From NCBI GenBank assembly GCA_025062295.1, contig JANXAJ010000001.1, forward strand, positions 1-36,166: a stretch of 36,166 nucleotides of DNA, written 5' to 3'. The position numbers were made by a program, and so were the translations under genes. This DNA comes from Bacteroidia bacterium (lineage in GTDB: Bacteria > Bacteroidota > Bacteroidia > SpSt-205). The notes below the pieces were generated by a model that saw only the letters and a list, made by a program, of their open reading frames with translations, searched no databases and had not been told where the DNA came from. Position 1 is the stretch's first letter; the number at the start of each line of letters is the position of its first letter. Shown here in pieces: positions 7,985 to 16,200 of the stretch.

Positions 7985-9156
7985 CAGCCTTTTGACTCCA
8001 GCTTGAGTGTTATGAAATCAAACATCAGGGCACCTGTAGGTGAAAGATGCAAGGTATCGTCCCTCACTGTTATCCATCTGCGTTCGATCATCTCAGAGAG
8101 GAGGGGTGTGAGCTGGTGGAAGTTGGGACCAAAAAGAGCTTTTATAGAGGAGAGGGGAAGTCCTTGACGGGTGCGCAAAGTGGTTAGCCATAGTTCTTCT
8201 CTAATCTCTAAGGGGGAGAGACGCTCATGGAAGGTGAGAGGGAGAATACCCCTTGTTACTAAATTGAGGTAATCCTTTAGGCTACGGCGATTTGCCCATC
8301 GCTGTTCAGGGATGTAGCTGTGAGCGGAAGGACCCAAGCCGATATAAGAGAGTCTCCGCCAATAGCGCCAATTATGCTGACACTCATGTCCTTCTTGAGC
8401 CCAATTTGAAATTTCATACCACTTGTACCCTTTCTGATGAAGAAGCTCATGAGCGGCAAGATACATGGAAATATACAAATCTTCGTCCATTGGAGGAAGA
8501 CGACCTTGCTTGTGCTTTTTGTATAAGACGGTTCTTTCTTCAATCGTGAGTCCATAGAGGGAGAGATGAGGGGGAAGGTATATCAAAAGATGATCTAAAT
8601 CCTTTAAGAACTCTTCTAGCGTCTGTCCTGGAACTCCAAATATGAGGTCTGCGCTCCAGCTCGGGAAGTTTGCTTCGCTGAGGTAGAGGAGGGCTTGGGT
8701 AGCGGAGGAGGGGCGATGGAAGCGCCCCAGCATTTGAAGCACCTGTTCAGAGAAGCTCTGAATTCCAAGGCTCACGCGTGTAATCCCTAAGGCTTTCCAT
8801 GCTCTGAGATTTTCAGGGGTAATATCCTCAGGGTTAGCTTCTATTGTGATTTCTATGGGGCTGAAGGTCTGGAATTTCATCAGGTGGTCAAAGATCTTTT
8901 GATATAGGTTCAAAGGAAGCCAGCTGGGCGTGCCTCCACCAAAAAAGAGAGTCCTAATCCGGACCTTCTCTAAAAGGGGATGGTAGAGCTGCATTTCCTT
9001 GAGGAGGGCTTCTACATAAGCTTCCATAAGGCTGGATCGGGGGGTAAAGTAGAAATCACAATAATGACAAGCTCGGCGACAAAAGGGAATGTGAATGTAG
9101 AGTCCTATATCTGAGCAGAGGGCGTCGGCAGCTTCTTCAAGCCAATCAGGAAGCAT
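7984..9156 (-). CDS. hemW: Radical SAM heme chaperone HemW (coproporphyrinogen oxidase-like)
   Basis: 390 aa, the usual length. The radical-SAM cluster motif is Cys26-x3-Cys30-x2-Cys33 (IPFCRRACHYCDF). Other family blocks are FGGGTPS, EANPED, GIQSF and LIFGVPGQT. HNWRYW matches the HNxxYW motif found in HemW, and the protein lacks the extra N-terminal part of true HemN. It probably inserts heme into membrane enzymes; older annotation calls it an oxygen-independent coproporphyrinogen III oxidase. The only plausible start, 9156, lies 52 nt inside rlmE. Confidence 0.9.
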   Translation of the reverse strand: MLPDWLEEAADALCSDIGLYIHIPFCRRACHYCDFYFTPRSSLMEAYVEALLKEMQLYHPLLEKVRIRTLFFGGGTPSWLPLNLYQKIFDHLMKFQTFSPIEITIEANPEDITPENLRAWKALGITRVSLGIQSFSEQVLQMLGRFHRPSSATQALLYLSEANFPSWSADLIFGVPGQTLEEFLKDLDHLLIYLPPHLSLYGLTIEERTVLYKKHKQGRLPPMDEDLYISMYLAAHELLHQKGYKWYEISNWAQEGHECQHNWRYWRRLSYIGLGPSAHSYIPEQRWANRRSLKDYLNLVTRGILPLTFHERLSPLEIREELWLTTLRTRQGLPLSSIKALFGPNFHQLTPLLSEMIERRWITVRDDTLHLSPTGALMFDFITLKLESKG

Positions 9157-9704
9157 TCTGAACTGCCTTTTCGGGTCGCAGGCGGACGAAAAACAAACAC
9201 CTCTCTGAAGAGAGTTTGTGCAGCTTTTTGAAGGCTTGCTCGCTCTGGTCCTTCCAGCAATTTAGCTACCCAGAAACCACCAGTAGCCACTCCCTTTTGG
9301 GCTAGGATAAGGCTGCGCTGCACTAAGGCAGCCGAACGTGCTTGATCTGTAAGACGACTCCCAGTGGTACTGGGCGCCATATCTGAGACGAGTCCTGACC
9401 ATACCCTCCGAGTGATTATCTCCTCTACATAGTCATCAAATACATCTCCTTGATAGAATTCTACCCGGTTGTCTCTCAGAGAAAGCGGCTGTAAATCTAT
9501 TGCCAAGACCTTTCCTTCAAGCCCAGTCTTTTCTAAAATGTACTGTGTCCATGATCCAGGGGCTGCGCCTAAGTCCACAACCTGCATGCCTGCACGGAAT
9601 AAATGATATCGCTCATCTATAGCCTTGAGCTTATAGACAGAGCGCGCTAAATACCCTTCGGATTTGGCTTGTCGGAAATAGAAGTCTTGCGGGGTATAGC
9701 TCAT
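9105..9704 (-). CDS. rlmE: 23S rRNA (uridine-2'-O-)-methyltransferase
   Basis: 199 aa, close to the E. coli enzyme. It methylates the 2'-OH of U2552 of 23S rRNA (E. coli numbering) during large-subunit assembly. SAM-binding motif VDLGAAPGSWTQY is at residues 43-55. The catalytic K-D-K-E tetrad is complete: Lys25 (SVYKLKAID), Asp108 (SDMAPSTTG), Lys148 (FWVAKLLEG) and Glu183 (KGSSECFLIG). The start at 9704 overlaps the preceding stop by 4 nt (ATGA); the open frame further upstream is only a shadow of the peptidase gene. Confidence 0.94.
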   Translation of the reverse strand: MSYTPQDFYFRQAKSEGYLARSVYKLKAIDERYHLFRAGMQVVDLGAAPGSWTQYILEKTGLEGKVLAIDLQPLSLRDNRVEFYQGDVFDDYVEEIITRRVWSGLVSDMAPSTTGSRLTDQARSAALVQRSLILAQKGVATGGFWVAKLLEGPERASLQKAAQTLFREVFVFRPPATRKGSSECFLIGLKKLPTPSAQI

Positions 9705-12280
9705 AGAATTTTTTGGTAGATGGGGCGGAGCTGAGGATGAGTTTCTTCTTCCTTTAGCTGACGCAGAAGCTGGGCAATTTGGGGATCTCGTCCTAAACGA
9801 GATTTGAGATATTGAACAAGCTGGAGGCGAAGGTACCAAGGATTTTCTTCTCGTGCGATACGCTGAATGAGAGAGAAGAGTTGAGGGCGATATATAGGTC
9901 CTCGCTGATAAGCAGCTGCAAGGAGTCCTATGGCCTGAAATCGGGCGCTCAATCCACTCAGGCAGGGATATCGGTTTATCAGGTGTAGGATTGCCTGAGT
10001 ATCTCCTCTTTGAATAAGAAGTAGGGCAGCTGTGACGAAAAGCCCTTCTGATTCAGTTGTTAGGCGGCGTCTGGCCTCTTGCAGGGCTAAGATTGAGTCT
10101 ACGCTAAAGAGTCCCCACAGAGCATAGCTCTGGATGTCGCTGCTGGTGTCTTGAAGGGCGGTGAGGAGATCATTTTTCCATGATTCTAAGGACAAGAGTC
10201 CCTGCTGGGCGCCGTTCGCTAAGAAAGCCCAAGCGGCAAGGCGCACACGTGCTTCATTTGCCTTAATAGCTTCACGAGCAAGGGGAAGCACTTGAGCCAC
10301 CGCCTCTGAATCGGCAATAAGCTGGAGAGCATCCCATACCTCTTTTTTCCATACTACTCCTCCCCGTCTATAAGCGGTGAGAAGAAGGTTGAGCTTCTCA
10401 CTATCCCCACTCAAATAAGGTTGAATTTGAGACAATCCCTCCAGTCGCTGCCATAGATAACGCCCCTCCAAGACGATGTGATCCCACCATCTTTCTGGGT
10501 AAGAGCGACGACTTTCCCCTATAAAAAGGCGCTTGGGATCCACATCTGCATAACGGATGGCAGGCCGTACAAGAATAAGAGTAGTATCCTTCTCAAATTT
10601 TAGGGGGATCTCTTCATAGCCAGCTTCAGATAAGACACCAACTTTGAAGAAATATCGGTATGGACCGTGAATCGTATCATAATCCCTCTGCTTAATAGAG
10701 ATAAAAGCGGTATCGCCTCGCTGCTCTCCTACGACCAGCAGGCGAACCTTGTCTGAGCGGTGGAAATGCTGGTCAAAAAACCATGTCCAGTCTTGTCCTG
10801 TAACTTTTTCAAATGCATGTCTCAGATGATCTATGTCAGCTGTACCATAGGCATTCGCAGTGAGGTAGAGCCGAAGCGAGAGAAAGAAAGCAGAGTCTCC
10901 CGTGAGCTGACGAAGAAGGTGAAGGGTAAGTCCCCCCTTCTGATAGCTGTAGGCATCAAACATATTCATGGGATCCCCATAATCATAGCGGATGAGGGGC
11001 ACCCGCTTTGTTTGGCTCTGGGCAAGGTAGGTAAAAAAAGCCTGTCGTCGATGTTCCTCGGCTACCTCCTCTCCATAAGCATGCTCAAGCCAAAGATATT
11101 CCGCATAGTCGGCGAAGCTCTCATTGAGAGGAAGTTGCGCCCAGCTTTCACAGGTTACTAAGTTGCCAAACCAGTGATGAAACAACTCATGAGCGATTAC
11201 CTCCTCTCGATTCTCGGTTACAGCTTGAGCACCATCGTAGAAGAGCATATCCCCATGAATGACGGCTGTCGTATTTTCCATTGCTCCAGAGACGAAATCA
11301 CGAACAATAACCTGACTATATTTTGGCCATGGATAATCAACACCGAGCTTGTTTGAAAAAAACTCTATCATCTGTGGCGTCTTGCCAAATATAGACTTTG
11401 CATGAGGGGCCCATTTGGGCTCCATATAGTAGGACACTTCTTTTCCTCGCCATGTGTCCTTGATGATCTGAAAAGGACCGACCACAAGAGCAAATAGATA
11501 AGGTGCATGAGGCTGCTTGAGTTCCCAGCAATCTTGCCGTTGTCCGTTCGCTAGCTTTTTTTGAGAGATGAGGAGTCCATTTGAAAGAGAGACCAGTGAA
11601 TCATCAATTGTAATGCAAAGCTTTTGAGTACTTTTTTGGTTGGGGCTATCTATTGTAGGAAACCACGCTGAAGCGGCCTCAGGCTCGCCTTGTGTCCAGA
11701 ATTGCCGAGGAACGCACGGACGGCTTCCAGTTGGGTTGATAAAGTAGCCGCCTTTTCGTCCACCAATAGCTGTGGAACCGCCACTTCCTATTTTCTCAGG
11801 GCAAGCCCGATACCGAATATAGATTCCTATAGTTTCCTGAGCGGTATAATAGCGATCAAGCTCAATGTAAAGCTTCATCGTGTCGTAAGTATAGCTGATA
11901 ATTTTGCCAAGAGAAGGACGCAGGAGACGAAGCTCTTCTATCTGGAATGCTTTTGCATCCAAAATTAGTTCCTTCTGAGGGGCGAAATAGGGGCGGAGAA
12001 AGATTTGAGCTTCTCCTGGGATCTGCTGACGCTCCCAATCTAAGGAAAGGGAGAGCTCAGTATGAATAAGCTGCCAAGTGAGGGGAGAGCTTCCCTGGTA
12101 GGTTTGGGAGCGATAGGGAAGAAAGATGGTGTCTTTCTCTCCTGACTCATCCTCCTTCAATAGCTGAGTCAGAGACTCGAAGAGGGTATCTTCATCACTT
12201 ACAGGAGGGGTGGAGGGAGCATGAGCCTTGCGTGTGCAGGCTGCTACGAGAAGCACAAAGAGGACAAAGCGGAGCGGCAT
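9701..12280 (-). CDS. M1-family aminopeptidase, predicted lipoprotein
   Basis: About 859 aa from the ATG at 12280. The N-terminus MPLRFVLFVLLVAACTRK is a lipoprotein signal with a lipobox ending at Cys15, so the enzyme is probably membrane-anchored outside the cytoplasm. The M1 exopeptidase motif GAMEN is at about 332-336. The zinc site H364-E365-x2-H368 with Glu387 18 residues later (HELFHH...NESFADY) is complete. The C-terminal part is helical with HEAT-like repeats and may close the active-site cavity. The frame allows a TTG start at 12289, but that codon lies inside the TATCTTTG promoter box, so the ATG 6 nt after the box is preferred. It heads the operon with rlmE, hemW, the membrane protein and glpD. 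Confidence 0.92.
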   Translation of the reverse strand: MPLRFVLFVLLVAACTRKAHAPSTPPVSDEDTLFESLTQLLKEDESGEKDTIFLPYRSQTYQGSSPLTWQLIHTELSLSLDWERQQIPGEAQIFLRPYFAPQKELILDAKAFQIEELRLLRPSLGKIISYTYDTMKLYIELDRYYTAQETIGIYIRYRACPEKIGSGGSTAIGGRKGGYFINPTGSRPCVPRQFWTQGEPEAASAWFPTIDSPNQKSTQKLCITIDDSLVSLSNGLLISQKKLANGQRQDCWELKQPHAPYLFALVVGPFQIIKDTWRGKEVSYYMEPKWAPHAKSIFGKTPQMIEFFSNKLGVDYPWPKYSQVIVRDFVSGAMENTTAVIHGDMLFYDGAQAVTENREEVIAHELFHHWFGNLVTCESWAQLPLNESFADYAEYLWLEHAYGEEVAEEHRRQAFFTYLAQSQTKRVPLIRYDYGDPMNMFDAYSYQKGGLTLHLLRQLTGDSAFFLSLRLYLTANAYGTADIDHLRHAFEKVTGQDWTWFFDQHFHRSDKVRLLVVGEQRGDTAFISIKQRDYDTIHGPYRYFFKVGVLSEAGYEEIPLKFEKDTTLILVRPAIRYADVDPKRLFIGESRRSYPERWWDHIVLEGRYLWQRLEGLSQIQPYLSGDSEKLNLLLTAYRRGGVVWKKEVWDALQLIADSEAVAQVLPLAREAIKANEARVRLAAWAFLANGAQQGLLSLESWKNDLLTALQDTSSDIQSYALWGLFSVDSILALQEARRRLTTESEGLFVTAALLLIQRGDTQAILHLINRYPCLSGLSARFQAIGLLAAAYQRGPIYRPQLFSLIQRIAREENPWYLRLQLVQYLKSRLGRDPQIAQLLRQLKEEETHPQLRPIYQKIL

Positions 12281-12286
12281 ACGAAG

Positions 12287-12294
12287 CAAAGATA
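12287..12294 (-). promoter_or_regulatory. -7 promoter element (TATCTTTG) of the peptidase-glpD operon
   Basis: Exact TAnnTTTG match, 6 nt before the ATG at 12280. It rules out the upstream TTG as start. It is divergent from the box at 12310-12317. Confidence 0.6.
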
Positions 12295-12309
12295 TGCAAC
12301 AAACCTTCG

Positions 12310-12317
12310 TACCTTTG
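12310..12317 (+). promoter_or_regulatory. -7 promoter element (TACCTTTG) of the CcmD-like gene
   Basis: Exact match. The ATG follows after 19 nt, longer than at most starts in this window. Confidence 0.5.
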
Positions 12318-12336
12318 GGAAGTGAAAGAATGGCTA

Positions 12337-12471
12337 ATGGGCTTTGAGAAGCTGAATACGGTTTTAGCTGTGATTCTTGTGATTTGGATGGGTTTAGCAG
12401 TGCATTTGTGGCGACTCACTGCTCGCATAGATAAGCTGGAGAAAGCTATGAGAAAGGATGAGGCTTCATAG
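12337..12471 (+). CDS. 44-aa CcmD-like single-pass membrane protein
   Basis: A short hydrophobic helix (NTVLAVILVIWMGLAVHLW, about residues 7-25) is followed by a charged helix (TARIDKLEKAMRKDE). This length and the order helix, Leu-x-Arg-Leu, KLE resemble the small CcmD-like proteins of Bacteroidota linked to heme export for cytochrome c maturation. No ccmB, ccmC or other cytochrome maturation gene is in the window, so the call rests on pattern only. An ATG at 12330 in another frame gives only five codons. The promoter box at 12310-12317 supports a real gene here. Confidence 0.6.
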   Translation: MGFEKLNTVLAVILVIWMGLAVHLWRLTARIDKLEKAMRKDEAS

Positions 12472-12492
12472 TTTTGAATGTGAATAAAGTGT

Positions 12493-12500
12493 TATCTTTG
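12493..12500 (+). promoter_or_regulatory. -7 promoter element (TATCTTTG) of the 80-aa gene
   Basis: Exact TAnnTTTG match, 10 nt before the ATG at 12511. Confidence 0.5.
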
Positions 12501-12510
12501 CCCCCGAAAT

Positions 12511-12753
12511 ATGCCGATGCCGAAGATTGAGCCGATTGAGTTAGAGTCTCAAATCCGTCATGTTCGGCGGATCCTCACGCTAGAGCTGAATCGGTATAAG
12601 GTCACTGGACAAGCTGCCCTCACAGAAGAGGAAATTCAACGCTCGCTAGATACCCTCCGATACTTTGAACGAAAAGGGATTCGTAATCTGGATTACTACG
12701 ATCTGGCTCGTTTCCAGCGAATTCTCTTGAGGCTTCCTCCTTCAGAAAACTGA
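12511..12753 (+). CDS. Small hypothetical protein, 80 aa
   Basis: I do not recognise the family. The protein is charged and probably all-helical (ESQIRHVRRILTLELNRY, TEEEIQRSLDTLRYFERKG), with no cysteines, signal peptide or membrane segment, so it should be cytoplasmic. It has its own promoter-like box and lies 39 nt after the CcmD-like gene. The absence of stops, the promoter and the amphipathic pattern make it likely to be real. Confidence 0.65.
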   Translation: MPMPKIEPIELESQIRHVRRILTLELNRYKVTGQAALTEEEIQRSLDTLRYFERKGIRNLDYYDLARFQRILLRLPPSEN

Positions 12754-12991
12754 ATCTTCATCCTGCAGTACAATTGAGCTGAGAGGATGAGGTGGCGAGT
12801 TTCGCTCGCTTGCTGAGTCTTACTCTCTGCGGTGTAGGAGGAAGACAAGACCTGAATAAGAGGGGGCAAGTTGCGCATTCAGCTTTCTTCAGAAGGGAGG
12901 TATATCCTTTCCCAGTCCCGAGTGACGGTCTCCTCTACTTGAAAAGGGAAACTGAATTTACCTAATGCACAAATAAACTTACCTTTACCTC
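12754..12991. other. 238-bp intergenic stretch; nothing firm
   Basis: No gene is visible. A 5-bp hairpin with a 5-nt loop (12795-12809) has no T-tract and is too weak to call a terminator. The promoter of the next gene is at the right end. Confidence 0.4.
12980..12987 (+). promoter_or_regulatory. -7 promoter element (TACCTTTA) of the M43 protease gene
   Basis: One mismatch to TAnnTTTG, ending 4 nt before the ATG at 12992. This placement supports the ATG of the short first fragment as the true start of the whole protease gene. Confidence 0.5.
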
Positions 12992-13207
12992 ATGAGCCTC
13001 TTCAATTCCCATCTTCTCGCTTTTGGGCTTATAGGCATCCTCTTAGGTCAAGGATTCCATTGTGGAACCATGGAAGTAGAGAGTCTCAAGCGAGCACTCT
13101 ATCCGGACTGGCCGCGCTTAGATGCGTATGAGCCCTTTTTGCGGGCAAGGGTGCAGGCTTACAAGGCACTCTATCGTCAGGGACTAACGATCGGGGGGGG
13201 TATATAA
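12992..13207 (+). CDS. N-terminal fragment of the M43 metalloprotease (signal peptide and prodomain)
   Basis: 71 aa. A signal peptide (about residues 1-21, ending in GILLGQGF) is followed by CGTMEVESLKRALYP, the short Cys-containing segment that begins many Bacteroidota M43 proteases. The frame ends at 13207, just after a run of eight G (13193-13200). With seven (or ten) G the frame would continue into V-Y-K-I-P-V-V-V-H-V-I-H, the usual first strand of the protease domain, which is exactly what the next frame encodes. This fragment and the next are therefore one gene of about 1566 codons split by a one-base change. Confidence 0.85.
   Translation: MSLFNSHLLAFGLIGILLGQGFHCGTMEVESLKRALYPDWPRLDAYEPFLRARVQAYKALYRQGLTIGGGI
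13193..13200 (+). repeat. Run of eight G at the frameshift in the M43 gene
   Basis: The homopolymer separates the signal-peptide frame from the protease frame. Loss of one G or gain of two restores a single frame. It could be a sequencing or assembly error, a slippage site, or a true mutation. Confidence 0.9.
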
Positions 13208-13214
13208 AATACCC

Positions 13215-16200
13215 GTGGTGGTTCATGTGATTCATGATGGGGAGCCTGAAGGAGTGGGAATGAATATCCCTACCGATAATATTCTGCATCAGATAGAAGT
13301 TCTGAATGAAGATTTCAGGCGGCGTCCAGGGACTCGGGGCTGGAACGAAGATCCACGAGGGGCTGATGCTCGGATAGAGTTCGTCCTTGCTCGGCGGGAC
13401 CCGAATGGCAACCCCACTACCGGGATCAATCGGATTAATCGTCATCTTCAAGGATGGACTGCTCCTCCCTACGACAAGGCCTACATAGAAAATACCATCA
13501 AGCCTGCCACTATCTGGGACCCTACCCAGTATTTCAATATATGGGTGATGGAGTTAGAGGGCACTCTTCTTGGATATGCCCAGTTTCCAGCTGCCTCTGG
13601 ACTCTTGGGTATGCCAGGCGATGAGGATATGGGCTCCTGTCTTCCTGGTGCGAATACGGATGGAATCGTTCTCAAGTACACTACCTTCGGCTCTGTAGAA
13701 AAGGGTTCTACTGGGCTGATGGGGGGGTATGACTTAGGACGCACGACGACTCATGAGGTGGGGCACTGGCTTGGACTTCGTCATACTTGGGGAGATGGGG
13801 ACTGTAATGTAGATGATTTTTGTGATGATACCCCTATCTGCAGCGATCCTCATTGGGGTTGTCCCTCTCCAGCACCGTCTTCTTGCGTCCCTGGTGTTCC
13901 TCGCATGATAGAGAACTACATGGACTACTCAGGTGATTACTGCTTCAATATATTCACGCTAGAGCAGGTGCTTCGGATGCGGACGGTTTTGGAGACTTGT
14001 CCAAGGCGACGCACTCTCCTTACCTCTCCCGCTCTTATCCCTCCGACCACTGTTGATGCAGCACTGATTTCCCTACCCTCTCCTCAAGACCTGTGTCCAG
14101 GTATCTATCCTATCCCTGTCCTTATTCGCAATAATGGAACTCAACCTCTCACTACTATTCCTGTCGCATATCGTCTCAATAACGGACCATGGCAAACTGC
14201 CACATGGACTGGCAACCTTAGCCCGGGTGGTACCGCAACTTTCCTTATTCCGAATGTAAACCTTGCTAATCCAGGGGAATACACTCTCACTGCGTGTACG
14301 AATCTACCTAATGATCCTGATCGGAGTGAGGACACTGTCATTACTCAACTTTTGGTGCATGAAGGAATCTTTCCTTTCTATGTGGATTTTGAACAAGGTG
14401 GAGAAGCTCCTCCCTCTCCTCCCAATCTCTGGCAAGTGGTTGATCCAGACGCAGACTGTTTCACTTGGCGGACTGCTTCTTGCATAGGAAGTGATGGACA
14501 ACCTACTACGGCGATGTACATTAATTTCTGGGGCTATAGCGAAGTAGGAAGGCGAGATGAGCTTTATACTCCCATCATAGATCTCACAAATGCTCCTAAT
14601 GATGTCCAAATTCTTTTTGATATAGCCCATAGGCGATATGATAATACAACCAGCGATGAGCTTCGAGTAGAAATATCTACAGATTGTGGTCAGACATGGC
14701 AGCCTATGCCCATATTTCAGCAGTCTGGTGCAGCTCTTGCCACAGGTCCTAATACAACGAGCCGATTCATTCCATCCGCAGCGAGTGATTGGCAACTCAG
14801 GAGCGTCTCTTTAGCTAATTATGTTGGACAGAAGATTCGGCTACGTTTCGTTGGCGTGAACGGATATGGAAACTGCCTATGGATTGATAACATACGTTGC
14901 ATCAGTCCTAGCCTTTCTACGTGCCTCTACCTGATGAACTCTGTTTATCAAGATGTTCCGTTAGGTTTGGCTAACTGCTGCGGAGGAGTAGAATTTTATG
15001 ATAGTGGAGGACCAAATGGGAGCTACTCAAATAAGGAAGAGCGAACATTTATTTTCCGAGCGCCGGAGAATCAAGAAGTGCGTGTAGAGTTCTCTACTTT
15101 TTCCCTTTTGGGGGGAGACACCTTGTATGTTTATAATGGGGCTTCAGCTACTTTGATTGGTGCCTATAGTGGCAATAGCCTTCCCCCCGTTGTAACGAGC
15201 TGGGGAGGCAGTCTTACTTTTCGGTTTATCTCTGATGCAACTGGCACTTCAGCTGGATGGGCAGCTGCTGTAGAATGTCTGGCAGGTCCGAGCGCTTGTA
15301 CTTATTGGATGCCCGCAGGTGGAAGCCGATATGTGGAGCTTACTTCTCGGGGCTGCTGTGAAGCTGCCTCTTTTTATGATGCTGGGGGAAGTGGCGGTTC
15401 CTATGCGCCGAATGAGAGAGGAATCTTAACCTTCGCAGCTTCTTTTGGCCAGCAAGTTCGGGTGGAATTCTCTGCTTTTGAGCTGACCACTGGTCAGGAT
15501 AGCCTATATGTGTATAATGGAACTGATACGACTGCTCCCCTTCTAGGCAGTTACACAGGTATTCGCTCGCCTTTCTCTGTTACGAGCACGGCAGGCAGCC
15601 TTACCTTTCGGTTTGTTTCTCACTCTACAAATCCCTCCCCTGGCTGGATGGCTTCAGTTCAGTGTATAAATCTATCTCCCTGGTGTGAATACTTTATGTC
15701 TTCTTCTCAACGCATAGACATTGCTGCGTCGGGGTGCTGCGGTGGTGGTCAATTTTATGACAGTGGAGGTCCGCTTTATGACTATGGAGATAGCGAGGAT
15801 CAAATTATTACCTTTCTTGTGCAGAATAGTCAGCAGATCCGAGTGGAATTCACTGAGTTTGACTTAGAGCAAGGATATGATTATTTAGAGGTGTATGATG
15901 GCCCCTCAACTACCGACCCTATGATAGGGAGCTATACGGGTGGCGGTCTTCCCCCCGTTATCCTCAGTAGTGGAAACGCTCTTACTTTTAGATTTCAATC
16001 AGATGGATCAATTACAAGGGCAGGATGGCAGGCGCTGGTTAGCTGTTTTGGATGTGGGGCGCCTGTGATTGAAGTGCTTTCAAATAGTCCTGTATGTACG
16101 GGAGAAACGATTGAGCTCTCGGCAGTGGTAAATGGGTGTGGTCCTTTCACCTATGCTTGGAGCGGGCCGGGAGGCTTTAGTAGTGTGGAGCCAAACCCTT

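Noticed and set aside
12287-12289. TTG as start of the M1 peptidase
   Set aside because: It falls within the TATCTTTG promoter box; the ATG at 12280 gives a clean lipoprotein signal.
12795-12809. 5-bp GC-rich hairpin after the 80-aa gene as a terminator
   Set aside because: The stem is short and no T-tract follows on either strand.
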